Positions 15,294-25,070 of a stretch of DNA of 46,144 nucleotides are shown piece after piece (position 1 is the first letter of the stretch; each line of letters begins with the position of its first letter). This DNA is from a virus, in IMG/VR virus record IMGVR_UViG_3300010883_000065, positions 1 through 46,144 of that record. One strand, 5' to 3'. A model generated the notes under the pieces. The model ran no database searches. It was not told the origin of the DNA and worked only from the letters and a program-made list of their open reading frames with translations. The translations under genes were made by a program, and so were the position numbers.

Positions 15294-16595
15294 ATGGATT
15301 TTAATGCGTTTCAACATTCTTACATTACTAATGCCTCATCTATTGGTCTAGATCTAGATTTTTATTGTAAATTTAGCATCAAAAAGGTTGCTGAGAAATT
15401 TTCTACTGCTTTAGGCTCACCAGTCGAAGTAGTTCAATGGGAAGACTTTACACCCGAATCTGGTAAATTTTACATCAAAGAAGGTTATGGTTATGGTAAA
15501 GAAAGATACTCTTTTGTTTCTTTACCATTGGATTATAGTAGTGCTAGGCAAACTTTAATAAAAGTATTTCAAACTATTAAAGAGTATTGCTATACAGACA
15601 ATACATGTATTGCTCAAGTTGATTATTCTTATGATACTAACTTAGTACCTGAATTAGATATTACTAAGTTAAATATATTAAAGTTTATTTTAGAATTTAA
15701 TGAATCTATGATGTGGAAGTTCTTTCCGGATCAAAAAGATTCTATATATGTAAAGTCTATTAAAAATATAATACCTCAGAATAAATTTTATAGATCAGAA
15801 AACTTAAATATCAATAGCTTTAATTATATTTTACCAAATATGAAATTTTTTGGAGCTAATTTTGAAAGAGTTAAGGAAGGGTTTATCGCATTTAGATATA
15901 TTGGTGGTAAAAATTATGAATATAAAATCACAGAAGCGTTAGATGTAATTGCAGTATACAATTCATTTATATCACGTTCTTTATTCAGTCCAGCATATAC
16001 AGATAAAAATAAATCTGACTTAAAATCACTTTTGAAAAATGCTGATAGGATACTTAAGGCATACGAATCATATAATGGATTTGTTGAGGCGTATCCAAAA
16101 ATTAAATTAACGGTAGACTTAGATGATAATGTTCAAATCATAAAAAGTAAATTTACATCGTTTAGAGATAACATATTTAATTTATTAGCTGCATCTGACT
16201 TAACTGAAGCAAATATAAACTATGATAGTGCAATGTCAAGAATACAAATTGAAAATGCAGATATTCATATTTATGAAATTAAGGAATGGGAATTCATTAA
16301 ATGTAAATTAGTAGTAGAATATGCGTACAATTGCTCGTTTTTTGATTGCGAACTAAATTCCTCATCTTTGAATAAATGCAATTTGTATAGATATAGTAAA
16401 GCTAAAAATTCTAGAATGAAGGATACATATATAAACAAGACGGTAACAATCGAAGATAGTTATATTTATGGGAAGACATCGACGGTTGAAGGTATCATCG
16501 ATGGTGGAATTGTATATGGAGGAAGGGTTGGAAGACATGCACAAATATCTGATCGAACTGAGCTAATAGATTATACAAAAATATATCTTAGATAA
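15294..16595 (+). CDS. Large uncharacterised protein with beta-helix-like C-terminus (possible amidoligase-like domain)
   Basis: The identity is uncertain. Residues 1-300 form an alpha/beta domain with the recognisable runs YGYGKERYSFVSLPLDY, NMKFFGANFERVKEGF and AFRYIGGKNYEYKITEALDV. The F-R-x-IGG-x-x-Y element is reminiscent of amidoligase-type proteins in large phages, but I cannot confirm catalytic residues. From about residue 315 the sequence turns into short beta repeats (HIYEIKEWEFIKCKLVVEYA, NCSFFDCELNSSSLNKCNLY) and then VEGIIDGGIVYGGRVGRHAQ, as in pentapeptide-like or hexapeptide beta-helices, which form trimeric or fibre-like ends. A virion protein is therefore also possible. It has its own promoter box and precedes the wedge genes. 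Confidence 0.45.
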   Translation: MDFNAFQHSYITNASSIGLDLDFYCKFSIKKVAEKFSTALGSPVEVVQWEDFTPESGKFYIKEGYGYGKERYSFVSLPLDYSSARQTLIKVFQTIKEYCYTDNTCIAQVDYSYDTNLVPELDITKLNILKFILEFNESMMWKFFPDQKDSIYVKSIKNIIPQNKFYRSENLNINSFNYILPNMKFFGANFERVKEGFIAFRYIGGKNYEYKITEALDVIAVYNSFISRSLFSPAYTDKNKSDLKSLLKNADRILKAYESYNGFVEAYPKIKLTVDLDDNVQIIKSKFTSFRDNIFNLLAASDLTEANINYDSAMSRIQIENADIHIYEIKEWEFIKCKLVVEYAYNCSFFDCELNSSSLNKCNLYRYSKAKNSRMKDTYINKTVTIEDSYIYGKTSTVEGIIDGGIVYGGRVGRHAQISDRTELIDYTKIYLR

Positions 16596-16610
16596 AATAA
16601 TAGAACTGAA

Positions 16611-17435
16611 ATGACTGCAAAAAAGACAACAAGTAAAAAGTTTGGAAATGTTTATAATGGACAGATTCCAGAGAATCAAACATCCGAGGATGCTTTTGTA
16701 GCAGAGGTGCAGCAAGAACTAACAGTTTCTTGTGCATTGCCATTTTCAGTACCAGTAACAGAAATACAAAGAATAATCAAATACGCTGCTAAATGGTTCT
16801 ATAAAAAATATGAGTATTCTGTACAGGAAAGATATTATGTAATCCCACAAGAGAATTTTGATAAAATACCTACATATGCACAATACGGTACTCTTAAAAT
16901 GCCTGATTGTATTTTTTCAATTATTGCAGTAAGACAATGTAAAGATGGATTTAGTTTATATGATCCTTTGAAGAGTATGCCTGATTTTTCTTTAGAAAAG
17001 GTTTTGTTTAAGGATATTTACACAATCGATGGTTCTACCGAAGCATTAATGTATGCAACCATTTATCAGTCTTGGATAGATTTAGCAAGTCATATTTTAT
17101 TCCATCCGATGAGTTATAACTTTAATACTAATTCTAAAGAACTTGTATTTTTAGGAGAAAAACCACAAAACGATGTAGTAATAACAGTATACGAAGAATT
17201 ACCTATAGGATATTTGTTTAAGGATGAGATATTCTTTAGATATGTATGTGCAAAAGCAAAAACTCAATTATCTCGTGTACTTGGTACATTTGCATTTAAT
17301 CTTCCTGGAGGAGTGACTATAAATTATGATTTATTAAGAGAGGAAGGTATGGGTGCATTAGAAAAAATTGAAGAGGAAATAAAAACTGACGAAGGGATGG
17401 ATTGGTTCTTCACTTCTGGAAATGACAACAAATAA
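16611..17435 (+). CDS. Structural protein, baseplate- or neck-associated, 274 aa
   Basis: This looks like a virion connector protein, but no T4 gene can be named. The N-terminal 30 residues are basic and flexible. A helical stretch follows (VPVTEIQRIIKYAAKWFYKK, about 47-66), then a beta domain with SWIDLASHILFHPMSYNFN (about 150-168) and VITVYEELPIGYLFKDEIFF. The helical end has VCAKAKTQLSRVLGTF, LPGGVTINYD and an acidic EKIEEEIKTDEGMDWFF. Connectors and tail completion proteins of large phages often show this LPGG-x-x-x-NYD pattern followed by an acidic helix. It lies 15 bases after the previous gene and directly before gp25. Confidence 0.5.
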   Translation: MTAKKTTSKKFGNVYNGQIPENQTSEDAFVAEVQQELTVSCALPFSVPVTEIQRIIKYAAKWFYKKYEYSVQERYYVIPQENFDKIPTYAQYGTLKMPDCIFSIIAVRQCKDGFSLYDPLKSMPDFSLEKVLFKDIYTIDGSTEALMYATIYQSWIDLASHILFHPMSYNFNTNSKELVFLGEKPQNDVVITVYEELPIGYLFKDEIFFRYVCAKAKTQLSRVLGTFAFNLPGGVTINYDLLREEGMGALEKIEEEIKTDEGMDWFFTSGNDNK

Positions 17436-17446
17436 TAAAAGATAAA

Positions 17447-17463
17447 TATACTACAATAGTATA
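17447..17463 (+). other. Short perfect hairpin upstream of gp25
   Basis: TATACTA-CAA-TAGTATA is a 7-bp palindrome with a 3-base loop, placed between the stop at 17435 and ATG 17478, next to GATAAATA (17441-17448), a near match to the late box. It could be an operator, an RNA stem affecting gp25 translation, or chance. Confidence 0.35.
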
Positions 17464-17477
17464 AAACAATAATTCAC

Positions 17478-17840
17478 ATGAATATAGATATTTACGCTAG
17501 AAATCCTGCCGATCCAAATTATGTAGATAATTTGCTAGAAATGGAAGATAGCTTAAACTTATTTAAGCAACAAATAGAAAGTGTTCTTTTTACTCAGAAA
17601 ACTGCAGTAATGGGAACGCAAGATTTTGGATGTAGTCTAGATGAATACATTTGGACGTTTGTGACTTCTGGCGATGATATAAAGCAGGAGATTGCAAGAC
17701 AGGTGGATCAATTCTGTAGTATGGCAAGGAATTTTTCCTATTCGGTAGATGTTAATTTCTATCGAGGAAATATACGTGATATAGCAGAGATACAAATAGA
17801 AATAAATGGAACAGATAGATTTGCTGTTCTCATGGGATAA
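17478..17840 (+). CDS. 25: Baseplate wedge protein gp25-like
   Basis: This 120-aa protein has the size and layout of the gp25 / GpW-gp25 family, the most widely conserved wedge protein of contractile injection machines; it helps polymerise the sheath onto the baseplate. The N-terminus ends in NLFKQQIESVLFTQKTAVMG, followed by QDFGCSLDEYIW. This replaces the usual PDFGSxLxxxLFEP region, so the EPR-type motif of the family is not preserved. The C-terminal strands (RNISYSVD-like RNFSYSVDVNFY, IAEIQIEINGTDRF) fit the fold. It is directly followed by gp6, as in T4-like and R-type systems. The hairpin upstream may tune its expression. Confidence 0.82.
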   Translation: MNIDIYARNPADPNYVDNLLEMEDSLNLFKQQIESVLFTQKTAVMGTQDFGCSLDEYIWTFVTSGDDIKQEIARQVDQFCSMARNFSYSVDVNFYRGNIRDIAEIQIEINGTDRFAVLMG

Positions 17841-17857
17841 AAATTATACGAATTTAG

Positions 17858-19684
17858 ATGGCGAACGGAAACAAAAACTTTTTAGAGACCGATAAAATTA
17901 CATTTGCGGCTTTGGTTAATCAAACCCAAGAGTATTTAGTAAAGGCATATAATAGAGCTAGATCTATTTTTACACCAGCCTCACCATTTGGTCAAATTTT
18001 ACAAGTTGTACAAAACTTAACTCAATTGGTTATTTTCTATATTGAAGATGCCTTAGTAGAATTAAATATCTACACGGCATTCAAAGAAAGATCTGTATAT
18101 GGTTTAGCTAGATTAGCTGGACATAACCCAACTCGAGCAATAACTGCTAGAGGTACATTTACGTTATCAATAAAACCTGGAGCTGTTACAGATATTGCTG
18201 CTCCTTATGTTTTTATTTTTAATAATACTAAAATAGTTAATCAAAATACTATGCTACCATATTTGATTAAAATAGATAATGTCCAAGAAAAAGCAAAAAT
18301 AGATCTGAATTCTAGTCTCTCATTTAATTATCGCGTAGTGCAAGGCGAGATTGAGGAACAAACGGTAATTGCAGATGGAAAGAATTTACAAAGTTATAAC
18401 TTTACATCTAGTAAATTTATTGATAACGATTTAGTTGATGTTTTCGTTAATGGCGAGCAATTTGGTATTGTAGATTCTTTATACGATTTAACTAAAGATG
18501 AAAAGGGTGTAATTCTAAAAACTGGAATAAATGATGGAATCGATATTTATTTTGGTAATGAAGATTGGGGATATGTACCTTCGCAAGGAACAAACATAAC
18601 CGTTAAATACGTAACAACTGCTGGAGTAAGAGGAAACTTATTTGCGAGATCTAATATATTAACTTGGAAATTTGATACAAAAGGAACTAGTAATATAGGA
18701 GAAGAGGTTGATTTGAACGATGTATTTAACGTAGCTGTTGAAACTCCATTAGTTTTAGGATCTGGAGAAGAGGAATTAGATTTAACTAGACTTATCGCAC
18801 CAAAAACTTCAAGAGCACTAGTCTTAGCAAATACAGATAATTATATAGCCTTTTTATCTAGATTTGATTTTTCTTATGTTAATGCATATACAACTTATGA
18901 TGATGAATACTTAGATGATGATAACGTTATTTATTTATTTTTATTACCAAATGTTCAAAGTAGATTATCTACTGATAGTGATTATTATACAACACCAGAG
19001 ACTAACTTTTATTTAGATGGTGAAGAAAAAACTGCATTGTATACTTACATACAAAAAAGCGGAAGACAAATTGTTAGTACAGAATTAAGTGTAGTTGATC
19101 CTATAATTACACGATACGCTCTTAATATAAGTCTTAGAGTTTTTGATGGAACCGATATAGATGGAATGAGATCTGATATACTATCAGTATTATCTGAATA
19201 CTTCTTACGAGTTCAACGTCGAGATGCTATACCAAAATCTGATATAATTGCTATACTAGAAACAATAAATGGTGTAGATTCTTGTAATATCGAATTTGTT
19301 TCCCAAGTTAACGAAGAAGCTATTACTAATGGTTATTATTTCAAAACTACTTACGAAATAGATACCATACGATCGTTAAAAATACCAATAACTACACAGG
19401 TGACTTTACAAACACAAACAATTGATAATGTCACAACCGTTATAGAAGATCCTAAATTAGGTCTAGATAAATTTGGTGATATTAAAATAGGACTAAATGA
19501 ATTACCTATTATGAGAGGAGGATGGAAAGACCGTAATGGAGTAGAATACGTAGTTGACATAAAGAATAATAATATCTCATCCGTTAATATCATGGTTGAC
19601 GAAGTAATTGATGAAAATTTATCTGCAAAAATCATGGCACAAAACAAAAACATTTTAATAAACAATGAGCGTAAAAGATCCTAA
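17858..19684 (+). CDS. 6: Baseplate wedge protein gp6-like (baseplate J family)
   Basis: This is the large wedge protein that forms the ring of the baseplate with gp25 and gp7. The 608-residue length is near T4 gp6 (660). The N-terminal helical part (about 15-85) includes ASPFGQILQVVQNLTQLVIF and SVYGLARLAGHNPTRAITAR, the Gly/Pro start common to gp6/baseplate-J proteins. Beta-rich domains follow, then a C-terminal region (about 400-530) with YALNISLRVFDGTDIDGMRS and RDAIPKSDIIAILETINGVD, the typical baseplate-J pattern of a pairing domain. The gp25-gp6 order is strongly conserved. The last 20 bases overlap the next small gene. Confidence 0.75.
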   Translation: MANGNKNFLETDKITFAALVNQTQEYLVKAYNRARSIFTPASPFGQILQVVQNLTQLVIFYIEDALVELNIYTAFKERSVYGLARLAGHNPTRAITARGTFTLSIKPGAVTDIAAPYVFIFNNTKIVNQNTMLPYLIKIDNVQEKAKIDLNSSLSFNYRVVQGEIEEQTVIADGKNLQSYNFTSSKFIDNDLVDVFVNGEQFGIVDSLYDLTKDEKGVILKTGINDGIDIYFGNEDWGYVPSQGTNITVKYVTTAGVRGNLFARSNILTWKFDTKGTSNIGEEVDLNDVFNVAVETPLVLGSGEEELDLTRLIAPKTSRALVLANTDNYIAFLSRFDFSYVNAYTTYDDEYLDDDNVIYLFLLPNVQSRLSTDSDYYTTPETNFYLDGEEKTALYTYIQKSGRQIVSTELSVVDPIITRYALNISLRVFDGTDIDGMRSDILSVLSEYFLRVQRRDAIPKSDIIAILETINGVDSCNIEFVSQVNEEAITNGYYFKTTYEIDTIRSLKIPITTQVTLQTQTIDNVTTVIEDPKLGLDKFGDIKIGLNELPIMRGGWKDRNGVEYVVDIKNNNISSVNIMVDEVIDENLSAKIMAQNKNILINNERKRS

Positions 19685-19940
19685 AAATATAGTTCCAGCT
19701 GATGGACTTTATAGAAGTAGATTAAGGAAAGGTAGGGATAAGAAAAACTTAGGTTTTAATTACCATGCTGAAGATATTATAGTTAAGAAAACTATGATGC
19801 CTAGACTCTTTTTGAACGAAAATGTTAAAGGTTTTTTGTCACACATCAATGATATATTCGTTAACAGTATAGATTCTGTAAAAATAATTAGAACCTTTTT
19901 TAACTATACCGTTAAGAAAGATGATACTAACGTAAACTAA
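19665..19940 (+). CDS. Small basic protein between wedge genes, 91 aa
   Basis: The family is not recognised. The 91-residue, strongly basic protein (SRLRKGRDKKNLGFNY near 18-33) has a short C-terminal helix with NDIFVNSIDSVKIIRTFFNY. It starts inside the gp6 gene (20-base overlap) and ends 4 bases before the giant protein gene, so it is translationally tied to wedge assembly. It could be a wedge accessory or chaperone, comparable in position only to the small proteins found beside gp6 and gp7 in other contractile systems. Confidence 0.6.
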   Translation: MSVKDPKNIVPADGLYRSRLRKGRDKKNLGFNYHAEDIIVKKTMMPRLFLNENVKGFLSHINDIFVNSIDSVKIIRTFFNYTVKKDDTNVN

Positions 19941-19944
19941 CAAG

Positions 19945-22900
19945 ATGGCATTAAAAAGACAAAATTATTCTTGGTGGAGATTTTTCGATAAAGCTGGTGA
20001 TAACGCTAACTTTACTTATAGTGAATCTTTAGATAAATGGACCGGTACCATTTATATAGACTCTGTCTCGGTTGATTTAATTGAATATGAGCCATTATAC
20101 GTTTTACAACAAGTATATGATAACGTAAATGCTGCTCAGTTAGGATTAAGATATCCTAGAAAATTAAATTTTACTGGAGTTTGTGCTGGAGCAACTGAAC
20201 AAAACGTTCAATTACGTTGGAAGGATGAAGTGGTTGGATCAACTGCAACTAATGTACCAGAAATCTTCTTATGGAGTATGCAAAATTATCCTGGACCTGA
20301 CCCTTCTATTGCTAAACACGATAATGTAGATATTGATTTAGGAAGCTTTGCTGCTGATGCAGTTGGACCAACAGTTGGACCACCTATTGGAGGAACTGGT
20401 CAATCACTTGCGAATGCAACATCTAATTTTAAGGACGAAGCGCTTTCAGTTAGAGTAGGTTTACAAGGAGCAACTGCCGGATCTTATTATAGAACTTTAC
20501 AAATTGTTGATCCTAACTATTTAACGGAAGATCCATATAATACATTTACTGGTTGTACCACAAGTTCACATGTCTTTGCTGAAATTACATTCTATGGAGA
20601 AACCATAGGTGAAGATGAACGTCTTGAAACTATGTTAGAAAACTTTGGAACCGATATCCAAGGAAACGATTTTAAGATATTTGATGATGTTGATATAAAT
20701 GAAGCATATCCGGATTACCAGAAATTAAATTACAAAAGAAAAGAATTATTATTACAATGGGAACAGATATTTCCATATACAGGTTCTTATAAAGCCTTAA
20801 TCAATATACTTAAGTACTTCGGTTACGATCAAGTAACGTTAAAGGAGTATTGGCTTAATATAGAAGATTATTTAGGAAATAACCCAGAAGGTATATCTAA
20901 AGTTACTTATAAACAAACTCCAATAGAGGATTTATTTAGCACAGAGCCAAAATCTGCAACGGCTCCGGCCAACATGATTCCATCTAAATTATTTAAGAAA
21001 ACTTCTAAATTTGGTTTATTTTATGATATCACTCGAGATAGTGGAGAGTATGATGCTGATGGTATTCCGATTGTGGAGGAGGCATTCTTATTTAGTAATG
21101 AGGAAATACTCATTAAATTATTCGCGTTAAAACAGAAGCTTAAGAATTACTTTCTGCCACTGAATGCAAGAATTGTAGATATCGTAGGAGAACTATTATG
21201 TTATGCAAGATATGATGTTAATATATGGCAAGATCAATTAAGAGTTGATGACGTAGAATTGAATATCAATCCTTGTGTTAAAATTACACCAGATGACGGA
21301 TGTAGTTTAATAGAAGACTTAACCGCACAAAATTTCTCAGGTTATAAAATTCCACCTGATATGGATATGGCTGGAGTAAGTGATTTTGTTGCGTATGGAA
21401 TAGGAGCGACTTATCAATATGGTCCTGCTTATGGTGCTTCTGCTGGATCTGGATATAACTTCACTGGTGTTGGTGATAAATGGAAGATTCATGATACAGT
21501 ATCTGGTGCATCATTTACTTATACTACTACAATATACGGTGCTACCGTTAGTACAATAGTAGATAACCTAATGGCTTTATGGTCAACACAAACAATTGAA
21601 CCGTTTACTCAGTTTGAATTAACAAAAGAATTAAATCCTGCAGGTATGACTTCTATATTAGGAGCTTCAGCTGCAGATTATGCATGGTTTTATGCTATAC
21701 AAGATGATATTATAGGACCTACAAGTGGAAGTAATTTTATAGTAACGCTTACACCTACTGCTGGACCTACTACTGTACAATATAATACTCCGGGTGCTAC
21801 ATATACTGGTAATCTTGCTCCAGCATTAGGAACTGGACCTATGACTAATTATGCAAATGCATTCATTGGATATTTTAACGGAACTAATACCCCGGTTGCA
21901 GATCTTAATGATTATCCATGTGCACCGATCGCAGCACCATATATTTTAGAAAATTGTTCATTCAAATTAGATTGGAATGAGGCTAAAACAACATGGGATT
22001 CTGTGGACTACGCAAATGCCGGAGGAACTTTAGGAACTAATTACTCAGATTTTGATTATTCTTACACTTCACCATCATATCCATTAGGTAATACAAACCC
22101 TTATGGAGGTGCTACTGGCGTAACTTCATCCGGTCCATCTGGTGGAGTTTCCTTTATTCCTCTTCCAGGATTTCCTGGAGGTGCAACTCCCGGTGCTACA
22201 TTACATCCACCAGGACCAACTTATACAGTTAATTTTCAAGGTGGTACTGGACCAACCGCTAACCCTATTATTTGGAATTGGCAAACCTTAGGTCAAGGTA
22301 ATTTCCTAGAAATGCAATGGATCGTAACATTTGAAACGTTACCTACTCCGACTGGTGCAACTTCATGGGTTTTAGATAGTGGATTACTATCAATTTCTCA
22401 AGGTGAAACTTGGCCAATACTATTACCATATGCCGGTACTTATAAATTAGAACTAAGATTATATGATGCATTTGGTAGTTTTTCTAGTTATATACAAAAG
22501 GCTAAATTATGTGTTGATACCAAGGATGTGGACTTTATAGGACACTATCGAAGTAGAGAGTGTAAATACACATGGGATAAAAAAACAATCAAGAGACAAA
22601 GCGATAGAGTCCCTGCTCCAATCAAAAAGGAATATCCTGATTGGGATCATTACAATAGTACATGGTCATTACCATTACAAGAGAATGAGCAAATGTCAAT
22701 GGAAGATTTAACATATAATGATTTAGATAGAATAGAATTTTATCAAACACAGAATGACCCTCAATATCAAGGTTACTGTGAAACAGTCGATACACTTCCG
22801 TTACAACCCGGATCTTCTGAATCTTCTGGTTTATACGATTTAGATGCTTATAAATGGAATCTTATAGAATCAAATGCAAGCTGGGAAGATGTGTGCCATT

Positions 22901-24393
22901 TATGGTGGGATGGAATGGGCCCTAAATATGCTAAGTTTAGAATAGGATATCCTTCATTGGATGTGGCTGGAGCACAAGATGATTTTTCATTAGTTATGAT
23001 TGATGAAAACGTTCCTTACCGAGATCCAATGAGAAATAATCAACATTCAGTAGGAATTGTAGCTAATTTGAATCCTGGAATTGTTGGACCTACTAATCCA
23101 TCGTTTGGAGATCTACGAATAAATTTAGATGCTGGTGCAACCGGTATTACTAACATATATCAATACTTAGGAGGACCTACTGGAATTGTTGGAGGAACTT
23201 CATGGGTAGAATCTAAAATTTCATGGGATAGAGTTTTAATAACAGATACAAACCTAGCTTCAGCGACATATAACGAAAAATGGAAAGAGGCTACTCGACA
23301 AATCATAGAACAACAATACGATGGAACACATCCTCTTTTTGAAAAGTACATTACATATTATAGTGAAATGTATAATCAGACAGGAGCAACTGCTAATATA
23401 TTAACTCCATATATTGAATTACGTAGTAAAGAATACGGTAAATATGCTAGAAGACATTTATACGGATTCAAAGGTAATCACTCAACAAATGCATGGAATG
23501 ATATATTCTTCACTTCTACGTTTGGACCTATCGTCGGTCCTTCATTTAGTATGACACCATCATGGGGTACTACTGCATGGGCTTTACCAGAATATACAAC
23601 AGTTAACTGGGGAGACAATGGAGATATTCCGTTCTACTTTGAAATTTTTGGAGTTGGTGCTTGTGGTGGAATGATTGGACTACCAGGACCTACAGTATTA
23701 ACTGATGCTTATGGTGGAACTTCTATAGGACCTGTTAATTGGGAATATCAGTTTGGAAATACTTCATTTTCTACTCTATGGCAAGCACTTACTTATAGAA
23801 GTGAAGGTCTTAACACTGGTGGAACTGGTCCAAATGGACAAACCGGTGTACTTGGAAGTTATGGACCTATATCTGATTATGAATGGAATATAGTTTATGG
23901 TGCTAGTGGATATACTGGATCAACTTCATCGTTCCCACCACCTACTGGTCTAACTGCTATTAAAATTCAAGGATCTAAAAGATCTATTTTAAGCTACGAA
24001 ACTGGCTGCATAGGATTTACAGGAATGACTGCAGCTGGATACACTGGAGCAATACTTGGAGGTACTCATGGTTTCATAGGAACTAAATGTGGTAGATCTA
24101 TAACAGCTAATTCTACGTGGAATACTCTACGAATACATAAATATGCAAAAACATTCCCTTTACTAAGTCAAGTTCAATTTAATTACAGTCTTTCACCTAT
24201 GCATGGTAAGACAAAACCAATGTGGAAGTTGATTAAAGAAAATGATAATAAGTGGGTGAATATATACTATAATAATCCATACTTCAGTTATCTCTTTACT
24301 CAACCAGGTAGCTATACAATTGAGCTAAGTGTAACTGATGGAAATGGTAATATAAAAACGGAAACAAAAAAGGAATTCATTAAAATAATTTGA
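19945..24393 (+). CDS. Giant baseplate wedge protein (gp7-like by position), 1482 aa
   Basis: This is probably the long wedge arm protein: it follows gp6 as gp7 does in T4 (1032 aa), but no sequence likeness was confirmed. The N-terminus (SWWRFFDKAGDNANFTYSES) and a helical block (about 230-300: LLLQWEQIFPYTGSYKALIN, LKYFGYDQVTLKEYWLN) resemble structural proteins of large phages. Long beta-rich regions are separated by Gly/Thr/Pro loops such as GPTVGPPIGGTGQ and GGTGPNGQTGV. The C-terminal 75 residues look like a PKD-type beta sandwich (QFNYSLSPMHGKTKPMWKLI then GSYTIELSVTDGNGNIKTET), and a second PKD-like segment lies near 830-850. Such domains usually mediate surface contacts. Confidence 0.6.
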   Translation: MALKRQNYSWWRFFDKAGDNANFTYSESLDKWTGTIYIDSVSVDLIEYEPLYVLQQVYDNVNAAQLGLRYPRKLNFTGVCAGATEQNVQLRWKDEVVGSTATNVPEIFLWSMQNYPGPDPSIAKHDNVDIDLGSFAADAVGPTVGPPIGGTGQSLANATSNFKDEALSVRVGLQGATAGSYYRTLQIVDPNYLTEDPYNTFTGCTTSSHVFAEITFYGETIGEDERLETMLENFGTDIQGNDFKIFDDVDINEAYPDYQKLNYKRKELLLQWEQIFPYTGSYKALINILKYFGYDQVTLKEYWLNIEDYLGNNPEGISKVTYKQTPIEDLFSTEPKSATAPANMIPSKLFKKTSKFGLFYDITRDSGEYDADGIPIVEEAFLFSNEEILIKLFALKQKLKNYFLPLNARIVDIVGELLCYARYDVNIWQDQLRVDDVELNINPCVKITPDDGCSLIEDLTAQNFSGYKIPPDMDMAGVSDFVAYGIGATYQYGPAYGASAGSGYNFTGVGDKWKIHDTVSGASFTYTTTIYGATVSTIVDNLMALWSTQTIEPFTQFELTKELNPAGMTSILGASAADYAWFYAIQDDIIGPTSGSNFIVTLTPTAGPTTVQYNTPGATYTGNLAPALGTGPMTNYANAFIGYFNGTNTPVADLNDYPCAPIAAPYILENCSFKLDWNEAKTTWDSVDYANAGGTLGTNYSDFDYSYTSPSYPLGNTNPYGGATGVTSSGPSGGVSFIPLPGFPGGATPGATLHPPGPTYTVNFQGGTGPTANPIIWNWQTLGQGNFLEMQWIVTFETLPTPTGATSWVLDSGLLSISQGETWPILLPYAGTYKLELRLYDAFGSFSSYIQKAKLCVDTKDVDFIGHYRSRECKYTWDKKTIKRQSDRVPAPIKKEYPDWDHYNSTWSLPLQENEQMSMEDLTYNDLDRIEFYQTQNDPQYQGYCETVDTLPLQPGSSESSGLYDLDAYKWNLIESNASWEDVCHLWWDGMGPKYAKFRIGYPSLDVAGAQDDFSLVMIDENVPYRDPMRNNQHSVGIVANLNPGIVGPTNPSFGDLRINLDAGATGITNIYQYLGGPTGIVGGTSWVESKISWDRVLITDTNLASATYNEKWKEATRQIIEQQYDGTHPLFEKYITYYSEMYNQTGATANILTPYIELRSKEYGKYARRHLYGFKGNHSTNAWNDIFFTSTFGPIVGPSFSMTPSWGTTAWALPEYTTVNWGDNGDIPFYFEIFGVGACGGMIGLPGPTVLTDAYGGTSIGPVNWEYQFGNTSFSTLWQALTYRSEGLNTGGTGPNGQTGVLGSYGPISDYEWNIVYGASGYTGSTSSFPPPTGLTAIKIQGSKRSILSYETGCIGFTGMTAAGYTGAILGGTHGFIGTKCGRSITANSTWNTLRIHKYAKTFPLLSQVQFNYSLSPMHGKTKPMWKLIKENDNKWVNIYYNNPYFSYLFTQPGSYTIELSVTDGNGNIKTETKKEFIKII

Positions 24394-24397
24394 AAAC

Positions 24398-25033
24398 ATG
24401 GCAGTAACTACAACAACGATTGCTGGAACCGATTCACTGAGCGGATCTAGAATAACAATCAACGACAACTTCAAAACATTGACAGATGCGTTAAACTCAG
24501 TATTACTAGCTTATGATATTGTAAGCGGTAGATTCGATAATTCGACGGTTGGAAGTGCGAATGATATCATTACAAATGGTATTCAGGTTGCAGGATCAGG
24601 CTTAACTACCTCGGTAACTATTCAAAATGGTAATTTATCATTATTAGTTGGAGATATTAGTCTTGCACAAAACTTTGCACTAAACATCGGAACTTTATTA
24701 GAACTAGATAAACATGACTTAAAATTTGCTACTTCGGCTGCATCATATCCTGCATGGGATTTGAGAGATCCTACAGTAACACAAAACGTTGTAGGTGGTG
24801 TTGTGCTACCTAGTTTATCTGCTGCAGGTCAAGCTAACATTGGTACTGCTGGATCTAGTGTACCAGCTAACGGAACACTTATATTTTCTGATGGTGGACC
24901 TACCGCAGTTCAATCTTCCGGTGGTATATTCGCTGGTGGTGGTGGAACCGGTGGTGGATGTCCGCTTAAGATTTGGTGGACTTCAGGACCTTCCGGAGCA
25001 ACTTGGTATAATATACTAGCGTTCCCTAGCTAA
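24398..25033 (+). CDS. Short fibre/baseplate attachment protein, 211 aa
   Basis: This structural protein probably sits on the baseplate rim. The N-terminus has SGSRITINDNFKTLTDALNS (about 15-34), a helix motif shared loosely with the start of the 1343-aa fibre at 36699 (KVNFNFDQLLLA). A short coiled or beta-solenoid middle (NGNLSLLVGDISLAQNFALN) follows. A Gly-rich segment (GGIFAGGGGTGGGCP) leads to a Trp-rich end (KIWWTSGPSGATWYNILAF). The N-terminal likeness suggests both proteins dock on the same baseplate site. It starts 4 bases after the giant wedge gene. Confidence 0.5.
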   Translation: MAVTTTTIAGTDSLSGSRITINDNFKTLTDALNSVLLAYDIVSGRFDNSTVGSANDIITNGIQVAGSGLTTSVTIQNGNLSLLVGDISLAQNFALNIGTLLELDKHDLKFATSAASYPAWDLRDPTVTQNVVGGVVLPSLSAAGQANIGTAGSSVPANGTLIFSDGGPTAVQSSGGIFAGGGGTGGGCPLKIWWTSGPSGATWYNILAFPS

Positions 25034-25070
25034 TAGATAATGATAATAACAATAAAAACAGTTTAAGTAG

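Noticed and set aside
24795-25019. 74-codon + frame inside the 24398 gene
   Set aside because: It is a Leu/Val-rich alternative frame wholly inside a better-supported structural gene.
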